Positions 18,056 to 25,336 of a DNA stretch of 64,000 bases are shown here, piece by piece; the stretch's first letter is position 1; each line of letters opens with the position of its first letter. The notes under the pieces were generated by a model. That model saw only the letters and a program-made list of their open reading frames with translations, made no database searches and was not told the DNA's origin. Source of the stretch: Streptomyces meridianus (GTDB lineage Bacteria > Actinomycetota > Actinomycetes > Streptomycetales > Streptomycetaceae); contig NZ_JAMQGM010000018.1 in assembly GCF_023703325.1 (NCBI RefSeq), positions 1 to 64,000 of the forward strand, written 5' to 3'. The translations under genes were made by a program, and so were the position numbers.

Positions 18056-18618
18056 TCCCGGAGGAACTCGAAGCCGCCCGCGAGCGCACCGTCGAGGATG
18101 TGATCACGGACGGGCTTCGGGTGCTGTTCTGCGGCATCAACCCCGGCCTGATGTCGGCTGCCACCGGGCATCACTTCGCCCGTCCGGGCAACCGCTTCTG
18201 GCCGGTCCTGCACGCCTCGGGTTTCACACCGCGCAGGCTGAAGCCGTCCGAGCAGCAGGAGTTGCTCGCTTGCGGGCTCGGCATCACCAATGTCGCCGCT
18301 CGTGCGACGGCGCGCGCCGACGAACTGAGCCGTCAGGAGCTGGTCACGGGCGGGGAGTTGCTCGTGGAGAAGGTGTACCGTCACGAGCCGGCCTGGCTGG
18401 CCGTGGTCGGGGTGACCGCTTACCGGGTGGCGTTCGGGGACCGGCACGCCGGGATCGGCCCGCAGGAGCGGACGATCGGCGGGACCCGGCTCTGGGTGCT
18501 GCCCAATCCGAGCGGTCTGAACGCCCACTGGCCCCCCGCGTCGATGGCGCAGGAGTACGGTCGGCTGCAACGGGCCGCCGGAGGCCCGGACACCACTGAC
18601 CGGGACGACCGGCGCTGA
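18052..18618 (+). CDS. mug: G/U mismatch-specific uracil-DNA glycosylase (Mug/TDG family), probable CTG start
   Basis: The product of about 188 residues has the Mug signatures GLRVLFCGINPGLMSAATGHHFARPGNRFW (as separate GINPGLMS and RPGNRFWP blocks) and LPNPSGLNAHW. It excises uracil or thymine from G mismatches. In this frame no ATG, GTG or TTG precedes the conserved N-terminus. The best candidate is a CTG at 18052 overlapping the purB stop (CTGA), with GGGGGCGA upstream, giving an opening like the (M)IPEELEAAR of relatives. A GTG at 18100 would cut 16 residues. A rare start codon used by translational coupling is the most economical reading. Confidence 0.88.
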   Translation: MIPEELEAARERTVEDVITDGLRVLFCGINPGLMSAATGHHFARPGNRFWPVLHASGFTPRRLKPSEQQELLACGLGITNVAARATARADELSRQELVTGGELLVEKVYRHEPAWLAVVGVTAYRVAFGDRHAGIGPQERTIGGTRLWVLPNPSGLNAHWPPASMAQEYGRLQRAAGGPDTTDRDDRR

Positions 18619-18652
18619 GGCGCCGCACCGGTCCGTCGAGGGAGGAAGCCGC

Positions 18653-19399
18653 GTGGAGCAGGTCACCGTCGTCACGGGCGGCAGCAGGGGCATCGGTTCG
18701 GCCGTCGCCCGGAGGCTGGCCGACGCGGGACACCACGTCTGCATCGGCTACGAGCGGGCGCGCGAGGCCGCCGAGGAGACGGCCCGGGCCGTGCGCGCCT
18801 CCGGGGTCCGCTGCATCGCCGTGCAGGCCGACACCAGCGTCGACTCACAGGTCGAGGCGCTGTTCGGCGCGGCGCAGGAGGAGTTGGGGCCGGTCACCGG
18901 ACTGGTCAACAACGCCGGGATCACCGGGCCGCTCGGCCGTTTCACCGAGACGGCGCCGGAGGTCATGCGCCGGGTCGTCGACGTCAACGTGACGGGCGCC
19001 CTGCTCTGTGCACGCCGCGCCGCGCTCGGGATGTCGACCCGGCACGGCGGTACCGGCGGCGCGATCGTCAACATCTCCTCCTGTGCGGCGACCCTCGGGG
19101 CGCCGGGCGAGTACGTGCACTACGCCGCCTCGAAGGCCGCGGTGGACGCCATGACCGTCGGCCTGGCCAAGGAACTCGCGGGAGAGGGTGTGCGGGTGAA
19201 CTCCGTGCAGCCCGGCATGGTCCTCACCGACATCCACGCGTCGATGGGCGACCCCGAACGACCCTGGCGCAACGCGTCGCGGGTACCGATGGGTCGCCCC
19301 GGCGAGGCCCACGAGGTCGCGGCAGCGGTGGCCTGGCTGCTGTCGCCGGAGGCGTCCTACACCTCGGGAGCGGTGCTGCGGGTGTCGGGTGGGCTCTGA
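18653..19399 (+). CDS. Short-chain dehydrogenase/reductase
   Basis: A 248-residue classical SDR. The cofactor motif is TGGSRGIG (residues 8-15), with NNAGITG in the middle, the catalytic Ser in VNISSCAA and the YxxxK pair in YAASKAA. The lack of an acidic residue right after the second strand hints at NADP(H) preference, but this is weak. The substrate is unknown. It starts with GTG after GGAGGAAG and ends convergent with sigJ, six bases apart. Confidence 0.9.
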   Translation: MEQVTVVTGGSRGIGSAVARRLADAGHHVCIGYERAREAAEETARAVRASGVRCIAVQADTSVDSQVEALFGAAQEELGPVTGLVNNAGITGPLGRFTETAPEVMRRVVDVNVTGALLCARRAALGMSTRHGGTGGAIVNISSCAATLGAPGEYVHYAASKAAVDAMTVGLAKELAGEGVRVNSVQPGMVLTDIHASMGDPERPWRNASRVPMGRPGEAHEVAAAVAWLLSPEASYTSGAVLRVSGGL

Positions 19400-19405
19400 G
19401 GATCC

Positions 19406-20287
19406 CTACGGCCGCAGGGCGCCGAGCTTGTCCGGGTTGCGCACGACGTAGATGCAGGTGATCCGGCCCTCCTCGACGTCGAGGGAGAAGACGGAGTCCG
19501 GCTCCCCCGCCACGAGGGCAACGATGGCGACCGCCCCGTTGACCTCGCGCAAGCCGGTCTCCATCTCCGTCGGCGGGCGCTGCGAGACCGCGGCCAGGAA
19601 GCGGGCGACCTTCTGCGCACCCTCGATGACGCGCAGCGGCGCCTTGGCCTTGCCACCGCTGTCGCCGACGAGCCGGACCTCGGGGGCGAGCAGCGAGAGC
19701 AGGGCGTTCAGGTCGCCGCCCGAGGCCGCTGCGAGGAACCGCTCGGTCAGTTCGCGCTGGAGCTGCGGCTCGGCCGGGTAGCGCGGCCTGCGATCCGCCA
19801 CATGCTGCCGGGCCCGGTTGCCGAGCTGACGGACGGCCGGTTCGCCGCGGTCGAGGATCCGGGCGATCTCGGCATACGGGTAGCCGAACGCCTCGCGGAG
19901 CACGAACACGGCCCGTTCCAGGGGGGACAGCGACTCCAGCACCACGAGCACGGCGAAGGACACCGACTCGGCCAGCACGGCCCGTTCAGAGCTGTCCTCG
20001 ACGGTGGCTCCGAGGTCGGTGACGACGGGCTCCGGCAGCCAGGGCCCGACGTACGCCTCTCGCCGAGCCTGTAGCTGGCGCAGCCGGTCGATCGCCAGCC
20101 GGGTGGTGATGCGCACGAGGTAGGCGCGGGGCGTCTCGACATCCGCGCGGTCGGCGCCCGACCAGCGCAGCCATGCGTCCTGGACGACGTCCTCGGCGTC
20201 GGCTGCCCGGCCCAGCATCCGGTAGGCGACACCGGTCAGCAGGGGTCGGTGTTCTTCGAAGACGTCGACAGCGGTTCGGGTGGCCAC
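19406..20287 (-). CDS. sigJ: ECF RNA polymerase sigma factor, ECF41 group (SigJ-like)
   Basis: A 293-residue sigma factor. Region 2 is at about residues 10-80 (LTGVAYRMLGRAADAEDVVQDAW), region 4 at about 110-165 (LSPLERAVFVLREAFGYPYAEIA), joined by a linker carrying the ECF41 motif WLPEPVV. A C-terminal SnoaL-like extension ends in NPDKL. In ECF41 proteins this extension modulates activity in place of a classical anti-sigma factor. GTG at 20287 gives the usual N-terminus (ATRTAVDVFEEHRPLL). ECF41 genes often neighbour the oxidoreductase they control; the convergent SDR might be related. It is divergent from phoD. Confidence 0.92.
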   Translation of the reverse strand: MATRTAVDVFEEHRPLLTGVAYRMLGRAADAEDVVQDAWLRWSGADRADVETPRAYLVRITTRLAIDRLRQLQARREAYVGPWLPEPVVTDLGATVEDSSERAVLAESVSFAVLVVLESLSPLERAVFVLREAFGYPYAEIARILDRGEPAVRQLGNRARQHVADRRPRYPAEPQLQRELTERFLAAASGGDLNALLSLLAPEVRLVGDSGGKAKAPLRVIEGAQKVARFLAAVSQRPPTEMETGLREVNGAVAIVALVAGEPDSVFSLDVEEGRITCIYVVRNPDKLGALRP

Positions 20288-20404
20288 CGCCCCATCACAG
20301 CGGTCCGGCTCCGCCGTGTCCAGCCGGAATCGCCACGCCCGCCCGAACGGCCTGCCGTGCGCACCGGGGTGAACGGGAGGGCGCACGGGTCTTCCCGGCA
20401 GTAC

Positions 20405-20426
20405 GTCACGGGTTGTTCACTGGGAC
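20405..20426 (+). promoter_or_regulatory. PHO box (PhoP-binding direct repeats)
   Basis: Two 11-base direct repeats, GTCACGGGTTG and TTCACTGGGAC, have their TCAC cores at 20406 and 20417, exactly 11 bases apart. This is the Streptomyces PHO-box layout (consensus GTTCACCCGGC). It lies 74 bases before the phoD start, pointing to phosphate-starvation induction by PhoR-PhoP. Confidence 0.7.
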
Positions 20427-20448
20427 ATCGCGGTGTGTGATGTCCCAG
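20420..20448. promoter_or_regulatory. Inverted repeat overlapping the PHO box
   Basis: A perfect 10-bp dyad CTGGGACATC / GATGTCCCAG with a nine-base spacer overlaps the second PHO repeat. It could be an operator of a second regulator or an RNA hairpin in the 5' leader. No family could be assigned. Confidence 0.5.
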
Positions 20449-20499
20449 CGACGTACGGCAACGTGCGGGCCTCGTGTGATCGAACGACCAGGAGATGCC

Positions 20500-22068
20500 A
20501 TGACGCAGGAATCCGGGAGAACCGTCGGCCGGCGGGCGGTGCTGCAGGGGGGCGCCTCCGCCGCGCTGCTGGTGCCCGCGCTGTCGTTCGCCGCGCCGGC
20601 GCAGGCCCTGTCCGGGCGGCCCGAGGCCCGCTGGGGCGTTCAGGCCGGCGACGTGACCGGCTCGTCGGGCCTGGTGTGGGTGCGCGCCGACCGCCCGGCC
20701 CGGATGTACGTGGAGGTCTCCGCCACCGAGTCGTTCCGGCGGGTGCGCCGGGTGCGGGGGCCGCTCCTCGGTCCCGGCACGGACTTCACGGGCAGGGCCG
20801 CCCTGCACGGGCTGCCGCCCGGCACCCAGGTCCACTACCGCGTGGTGCTGGCCGACCCGGACGACCCGCGCCGCACCGGCAGACCGGTCGCGGGGACGTT
20901 CCGCACTGCCCCCGTCCGGCGGCGGGACGGGCTGCGGTTCCTGTGGTCGGCGGACGTCGCGGGCCAGGGGTGGGGCATCAACCCCGACCGGGGCGGATAC
21001 CGCATCTTCGAGGAGATGCGGTGCCTCGACCCGGATTTCTACCTGAGCAGCGGGGACAACATCTACGCCGACGGCCCGATCTCCGCGAGCGTCACCCTGC
21101 CGGACGGGCGGGTGTGGAGGAACGTCACGACCGAGGAGAAGTCCAAGGTCGCGGAGACGCTCACGGAGTTCCGCGGCAACTACCGCTACAACCTGCTGGA
21201 TGAGAACCTGCGCAGGTTCAACGCCCAGGTCCCCTCGGTCGTCCAGTGGGACGACCACGAGGTCCACAACAACTGGTATCCCGGGGAGACGCTCGCCGAC
21301 GACCGCTACACCGTGAAGGACACCGGCCTCCTCGCGGCGCGCTCGAAGCGGGCGTTCGCCGAGTACTTCCCGGTGCCGACGCTGCACCCGGACGGCGAGG
21401 GCCGGATCCACCGCGTCCTGCGGCACGGACCGCTGCTCGACGTGTTCGTGCTCGACATGCGCACCTACCGCAACGCCAACTCACCGGGCCGTCAGACGGA
21501 GGACCCGCAGGGCATTCTCGGTGCCGAACAACTCACCTGGTTGAAGAGGGAGTTGGGGCGCTCCACGGCGTTGTGGAAGGTGATCGCCTCGGACATGCCG
21601 CTCGGGCTCACGGTGACGGCCGGCAAGACGGACTTCGAGGCGGTCGCCCAGGGCGACCCGGGCGCGCCGCTCGGCCGCGAACTGCAGATCGCGGAACTGC
21701 TGCGCCACATCAAGCACCGGCGGATCACCGGGACGCTGTGGCTGACCGCGGACGTGCACTACACCTCGGCCCAGCGCTACGACCCCTCCCGCGCGGCATT
21801 CCAGGATTTCGAGCCCTTCTGGGAGTTCGTCTCCGGCCCCCTGAACGCGGGCGGGTACCCGGCACTGAAACTCGACGGCACGTTCGGCCCGGAGCAGAAG
21901 TTCCTCAAGGCGCCCTCGAAGGCCAACTCCTCCCCGTTCGACACCCCCCAGTACTTCGGCGAGGTCGACATCGACGGCGTGAGCGGTGAACTGACGGTGC
22001 GGCTGCGGGAGGAGAGCGGCGGCGTGCTGTTCGCCCAGGTGCTCCAGCCGGGCCGGGTGGGCCAGTGA
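20500..22068 (+). CDS. phoD: Alkaline phosphatase D, Tat-exported
   Basis: A 522-residue PhoD phosphodiesterase/phosphatase, a Ca2+/Fe3+ enzyme releasing phosphate outside the cell. A twin-arginine signal (GRRAVLQGG, Arg11-Arg12, followed by a hydrophobic stretch ending AQA) precedes an N-terminal fibronectin-like PhoD_N domain (about 40-135) and the metallophosphatase core. The core carries SADVAGQG, SSGDNIYADGP, QWDDHEVHNNW and LTADVHYTS. The ATG at 20500 has GGAG upstream. A PHO box in the promoter agrees with its role in phosphate scavenging. Confidence 0.95.
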   Translation: MTQESGRTVGRRAVLQGGASAALLVPALSFAAPAQALSGRPEARWGVQAGDVTGSSGLVWVRADRPARMYVEVSATESFRRVRRVRGPLLGPGTDFTGRAALHGLPPGTQVHYRVVLADPDDPRRTGRPVAGTFRTAPVRRRDGLRFLWSADVAGQGWGINPDRGGYRIFEEMRCLDPDFYLSSGDNIYADGPISASVTLPDGRVWRNVTTEEKSKVAETLTEFRGNYRYNLLDENLRRFNAQVPSVVQWDDHEVHNNWYPGETLADDRYTVKDTGLLAARSKRAFAEYFPVPTLHPDGEGRIHRVLRHGPLLDVFVLDMRTYRNANSPGRQTEDPQGILGAEQLTWLKRELGRSTALWKVIASDMPLGLTVTAGKTDFEAVAQGDPGAPLGRELQIAELLRHIKHRRITGTLWLTADVHYTSAQRYDPSRAAFQDFEPFWEFVSGPLNAGGYPALKLDGTFGPEQKFLKAPSKANSSPFDTPQYFGEVDIDGVSGELTVRLREESGGVLFAQVLQPGRVGQ

Positions 22069-22161
22069 GCCACGGCCTCCGGGCACGTCCAAGGCGCGTC
22101 CGGACGTGGCACACAGCACATTCACGGGAAACCGGTCGTTCACCGGTCACAGGTGCACTTA

Positions 22162-22178
22162 ACTCGTGGGTCACGAGT
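22162..22178. promoter_or_regulatory. Palindrome upstream of the ACT-GNAT gene
   Basis: A perfect 7-bp inverted repeat ACTCGTG-GGT-CACGAGT lies 42 bases before the start of the membrane ACT-GNAT gene, in a less GC-rich stretch. It is probably an operator; the regulator is unknown. Confidence 0.5.
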
Positions 22179-22219
22179 GATTCGCGACCGTGCAACACCG
22201 GTCCGCCAGGGTTGGGCCC

Positions 22220-23557
22220 ATGACTGACACATCATCCTTCGCAACCTCCCGCCGCCGGCACCGATGGCGGCGGGACCTCGTCGAACTGGCCGCGTTGTTC
22301 ACCGCGGTGGCCGTCGCCGACGCCGTGGCGAACACGGTCGCGCACACCTCGCAGGGCTCGGTCGCACTCGTCGGTTTCGCCGTCGTGCTGTTCGCGACCA
22401 CTGCGTTCCACCTCTGGTGGGCCCACCGTCATGAACACGCCCCGCCCGGCAACGGGGACGGCCCCTCGGCCGGCGCCTCTGCACCGGCCGCCCGGGCCGC
22501 CGAGGGTGCGACCTCGCTGTGGCGGATGCGGACGACCGTACGGGACGAGCCGGGCAGTCTGGCCCGGCTGTGCACCGCGCTGGCGCGATGCGGCGCCGAT
22601 ATCGTGAACCTGCAGACACATCCGCTCGCCCACGGCACCGTGGACGAGTTACTGCTGCGGACCCCGGCCGCCCTGGAGCCCGGCGACCTGTCCCGGGCGG
22701 TCGGCGAGGCCGGCGCGCACAGCACCTGGATCGAACGGGCGGACGCCCACGACCTGGTGGATGTCCCGGCACGGGTGCTTGGCCTGGCCACCCGCACGGC
22801 ACTGGACTCCGCCGAAATTCCGCTGGCGCTCAGGAAGTTGCTGGGACGCTGCACCGTGCACTCGCTTCCCTCAGGTACCGGCGGCATGTCCCCGCCCGCG
22901 GAGGGGCTGCTGGAGGAGACGCAGATGCAGCTGCCCGACCCCTCCGGTGGGACCCTCCTGATCGAACGGCCCCACCTCCCTTTCACTCCCGCGGAGTTCG
23001 CCCGGGCCCGCGCCCTGGTGGAACTGGGCGCCCGGCTCGGACCGCGCCTCCCCCGCGGCCGGGACGTGCCGGCCAGGTCCGAGGGGGACGACGTCACGGT
23101 GCGGCGGGCGGACGCCGGCGACCTGCCCGCCGCCCGGGCGATGCACGAACGCTGCTCCCCGGCGACGCTGCGGCTGCGCTACCACGGGCCGGTCGACGGC
23201 TGCGCCCGCCACCTCGACCACCTGCTGAGCCCGCGCTTCGGCCGGACGCTGGCCGCGCAGACCGGCTCCGGCCGGATCGTCGCCCTCGGCCACCTGCTGT
23301 GGGACGGGGACGAGAGCGAGGTCGCCCTGCTCGTCGAGGACGACTGGCAGGGCCGCGGCATCGGCGCGGAACTGCTGCGGCGCCTGGTCGCCCTCGCGGT
23401 CGAGTCCGGCTGCGAGCGGGTGTACGCCGTGACCCGGGAGCAGAACACGGCCATAGTCGCGACCATGCGGGGGCTGGGCGTACCGCTGGACTACCAGCTC
23501 GAGGACGGCACCGTGGTCATCACCGCACGCCCGGACCCTGCGCCGACCCGCCCATGA
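22220..23557 (+). CDS. Membrane-anchored ACT-domain GNAT acetyltransferase
   Basis: A 445-residue fusion. Two predicted membrane spans occupy residues about 21-42 and 47-67 (ALFTAVAVADAVANTVA and ALVGFAVVLFATTAFHLWW), followed by a flexible Pro/Gly/Ala linker. An ACT domain follows at about 100-175 (MRTTVRDEPGSLARLCTALA), then a middle region, then a C-terminal GNAT domain at about 300-435 with the acetyl-CoA loop DDWQGRGIGAELL. ACT-GNAT proteins in actinobacteria acetylate protein lysines such as acetyl-CoA synthetase in response to amino acids. The N-terminal membrane anchor is the unusual part. Its 3' end overlaps that of the convergent gamma-lyase gene by 38 bases. Confidence 0.85.
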   Translation: MTDTSSFATSRRRHRWRRDLVELAALFTAVAVADAVANTVAHTSQGSVALVGFAVVLFATTAFHLWWAHRHEHAPPGNGDGPSAGASAPAARAAEGATSLWRMRTTVRDEPGSLARLCTALARCGADIVNLQTHPLAHGTVDELLLRTPAALEPGDLSRAVGEAGAHSTWIERADAHDLVDVPARVLGLATRTALDSAEIPLALRKLLGRCTVHSLPSGTGGMSPPAEGLLEETQMQLPDPSGGTLLIERPHLPFTPAEFARARALVELGARLGPRLPRGRDVPARSEGDDVTVRRADAGDLPAARAMHERCSPATLRLRYHGPVDGCARHLDHLLSPRFGRTLAAQTGSGRIVALGHLLWDGDESEVALLVEDDWQGRGIGAELLRRLVALAVESGCERVYAVTREQNTAIVATMRGLGVPLDYQLEDGTVVITARPDPAPTRP

Positions 23558-24719
23558 CGTCCGAGCCCGCCAGGGCGGGCCCCTGCGCGCCGAGCGCGGC
23601 GTCGAGGTCGTTCCACAGGTCCTCGACGTCCTCCAGGCCGACCGACATGCGCAGCAGGCGGTCGCTGACCCCGGAGGCGTGCCGGTCGCCCTCGTCGACG
23701 ATGCGGTGGCTGATGGAGGCGGGGTGCTGGATGAGCGAGTCCACGCTGCCGAGGCTGACGGCGGGGGTGATCAGACGAACACCGGCGATGACCGCGTGCG
23801 GGTCGTCCTGAACCTCGAAGGCCACCATCGCGCCGCCGAGGCGCGGGTAGTGGACGCGGGCGACGCGGGGGTCCGCCTCCAGGCGCCTGGCGAGTTCCGC
23901 GGCGGTGGCGGAGGCTGCGCGCACGCGGACGGGCAGCGTGGACAGACCGCGCAGCAGCAGGTAGCCGGCCAGCGGGTGCAGCACGCCGCCGGTGGCGAAG
24001 CGCACCTGACGCAGCTTGCGGGCGAACTCCTCGTCGCAGGCCACCACGCCGCCGAGCACGTCACCGTGGCCCCCGAGGTACTTGGTGGCGCTGTGCAGCA
24101 CGATCCGCGCGCCGAGTTCGGCCGGGCGCTGGAGGACGGGGGTCGCGAAGGTGTTGTCCGCCAGCAGCGGCACCTCGCCGCAGGAATGGGCGATGGCGCG
24201 CAGGTCGAGTTCGGCGAGGGTCGGGTTGGCCGGGCTCTCGACGATGACCAGCCCGGTGTCCGGACGGATGGCCTCCGCGACGCCGGCCGGGTCGACCCAG
24301 GTGACTTCGCTGCCGAGGAGGCCGGCGGTCAGCAGGTGGTCGCTGCAGCCGTAGAGCGGGCGGACGGCGACGACGTGACGCAGGCCCATGCTGATGCGGA
24401 CCATCAGGCAGGCGGTGAGGGCGGCCATGCCGCTGGCGAAGGCGACGGCGCTCTCGGTTCCTTCGAGACGGGCGAGCGCCGTCTCGAAGCGTGCGGTCGT
24501 CGGGTTGTCGAGGCGGGCATAGACCGGCGGGCCGTCGGGCTGGGCGCCGGTGGTGGCGAACGCGTCGATCCGGGCGGCCTCGGCCCGGCTGTCGTACGAG
24601 GGGTAGGTGGTGGACAGGTCGAGCGGCGGGGCGTGCAGGCCGAGTTCCGCGAGGTCCTCGCGGCCCGCGTGCACGGCTTCGGTGGCGAGCGAACGGGGTG
24701 GCACCGGTGCAGTCGTCAT
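23520..24719 (-). CDS. Cys/Met-metabolism PLP enzyme, probable methionine gamma-lyase
   Basis: A 399-residue trans-sulfuration-family enzyme. Conserved blocks are [14 protein letters not shown], the PLP-phosphate region ASGMAA, the aspartate in [10 protein letters not shown] and the PLP lysine Lys213 in [12 protein letters not shown]. Cys125 in [10 protein letters not shown] sits where methionine gamma-lyases have their characteristic cysteine, while cystathionine synthases and lyases usually have Gly-Thr. This favours gamma-elimination of methionine or homocysteine to methanethiol or H2S, ammonia and 2-oxobutyrate. Cystathionine gamma-lyase remains possible. It is divergent from an Lrp/AsnC regulator with a palindrome between them. 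Confidence 0.85.
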   Translation of the reverse strand: MTTAPVPPRSLATEAVHAGREDLAELGLHAPPLDLSTTYPSYDSRAEAARIDAFATTGAQPDGPPVYARLDNPTTARFETALARLEGTESAVAFASGMAALTACLMVRISMGLRHVVAVRPLYGCSDHLLTAGLLGSEVTWVDPAGVAEAIRPDTGLVIVESPANPTLAELDLRAIAHSCGEVPLLADNTFATPVLQRPAELGARIVLHSATKYLGGHGDVLGGVVACDEEFARKLRQVRFATGGVLHPLAGYLLLRGLSTLPVRVRAASATAAELARRLEADPRVARVHYPRLGGAMVAFEVQDDPHAVIAGVRLITPAVSLGSVDSLIQHPASISHRIVDEGDRHASGVSDRLLRMSVGLEDVEDLWNDLDAALGAQGPALAGSDVMGGSAQGPGVR

Positions 24720-24736
24720 GGATCGGATAGTGAACA

Positions 24737-24752
24737 GCTACCGGTTCGTAGC
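24737..24752. promoter_or_regulatory. Inverted repeat in the gamma-lyase/Lrp divergent promoter
   Basis: The dyad GCTAC-CGGTTC-GTAGC lies in the 60-base gap between the divergent lyase and Lrp genes. It is a plausible binding site for the adjacent Lrp/AsnC protein. Confidence 0.6.
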
Positions 24753-24779
24753 GGAGTTTTCCCGTGCTATGTTCGGCCA

Positions 24780-25295
24780 ATGGACGGTTCCGTCGCTCTT
24801 GATCCGGTGGATCTGCGCATCCTGAGCCTGCTCCAGAACGACGCCCGGACCACCTACCGCGACCTGGCGGCCGAGGTCGGCGTGGCCCCGTCGACGTGCC
24901 TGGACCGGGTGACGCGGCTGCGGCGTTCCGGCGTGATCCTCGGCCACGAACTGCGCCTCGATCCGGGGAAGCTGGGGCGGGGGCTGGAGGCGCTGCTGCT
25001 GGTGCAGGTCCGGCCCCACCGCAGGGAGCTCATCGGGCCGTTCGTCGAACGCATCCGGGCGCTGCCGGAGTCGCGGGCGCTGTTCCATCTGACCGGCCCG
25101 GACGACTATCTGGTGCACGTCGCGGTGACCGGTACGTCCGATCTGCAGCGGCTCGTCCTCGACGAGTTCACGGCGCAGCGCGAGGTCGCACGGGTGGAGA
25201 CCCGGCTGATCTTCCAGCAGTGGGAGTGCGGCCCCCTGCTGCCGCCCCGGACCGGTGCACCGTCCGGGTCCGGTCAGGTGCGCACACAAACGTAA
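24780..25295 (+). CDS. Lrp/AsnC-family transcriptional regulator
   Basis: A 171-residue protein. The N-terminal helix-turn-helix spans residues 8-60 (LDPVDLRILSLLQNDARTTY, AEVGVAPSTCLDRVTRLRRSGV) and a RAM/AsnC effector domain covers about 68-150. The ATG at 24780 fits the family start. It is divergent from the methionine gamma-lyase-like gene, so it probably senses a sulfur amino acid and controls that enzyme, by analogy with Lrp-type activators next to cysteine or methionine catabolic genes. Confidence 0.9.
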   Translation: MDGSVALDPVDLRILSLLQNDARTTYRDLAAEVGVAPSTCLDRVTRLRRSGVILGHELRLDPGKLGRGLEALLLVQVRPHRRELIGPFVERIRALPESRALFHLTGPDDYLVHVAVTGTSDLQRLVLDEFTAQREVARVETRLIFQQWECGPLLPPRTGAPSGSGQVRTQT

Positions 25296-25336
25296 AGGCG
25301 CTGACACGGGGGCTCGTCGGGCGTGAGGATGTCGTC

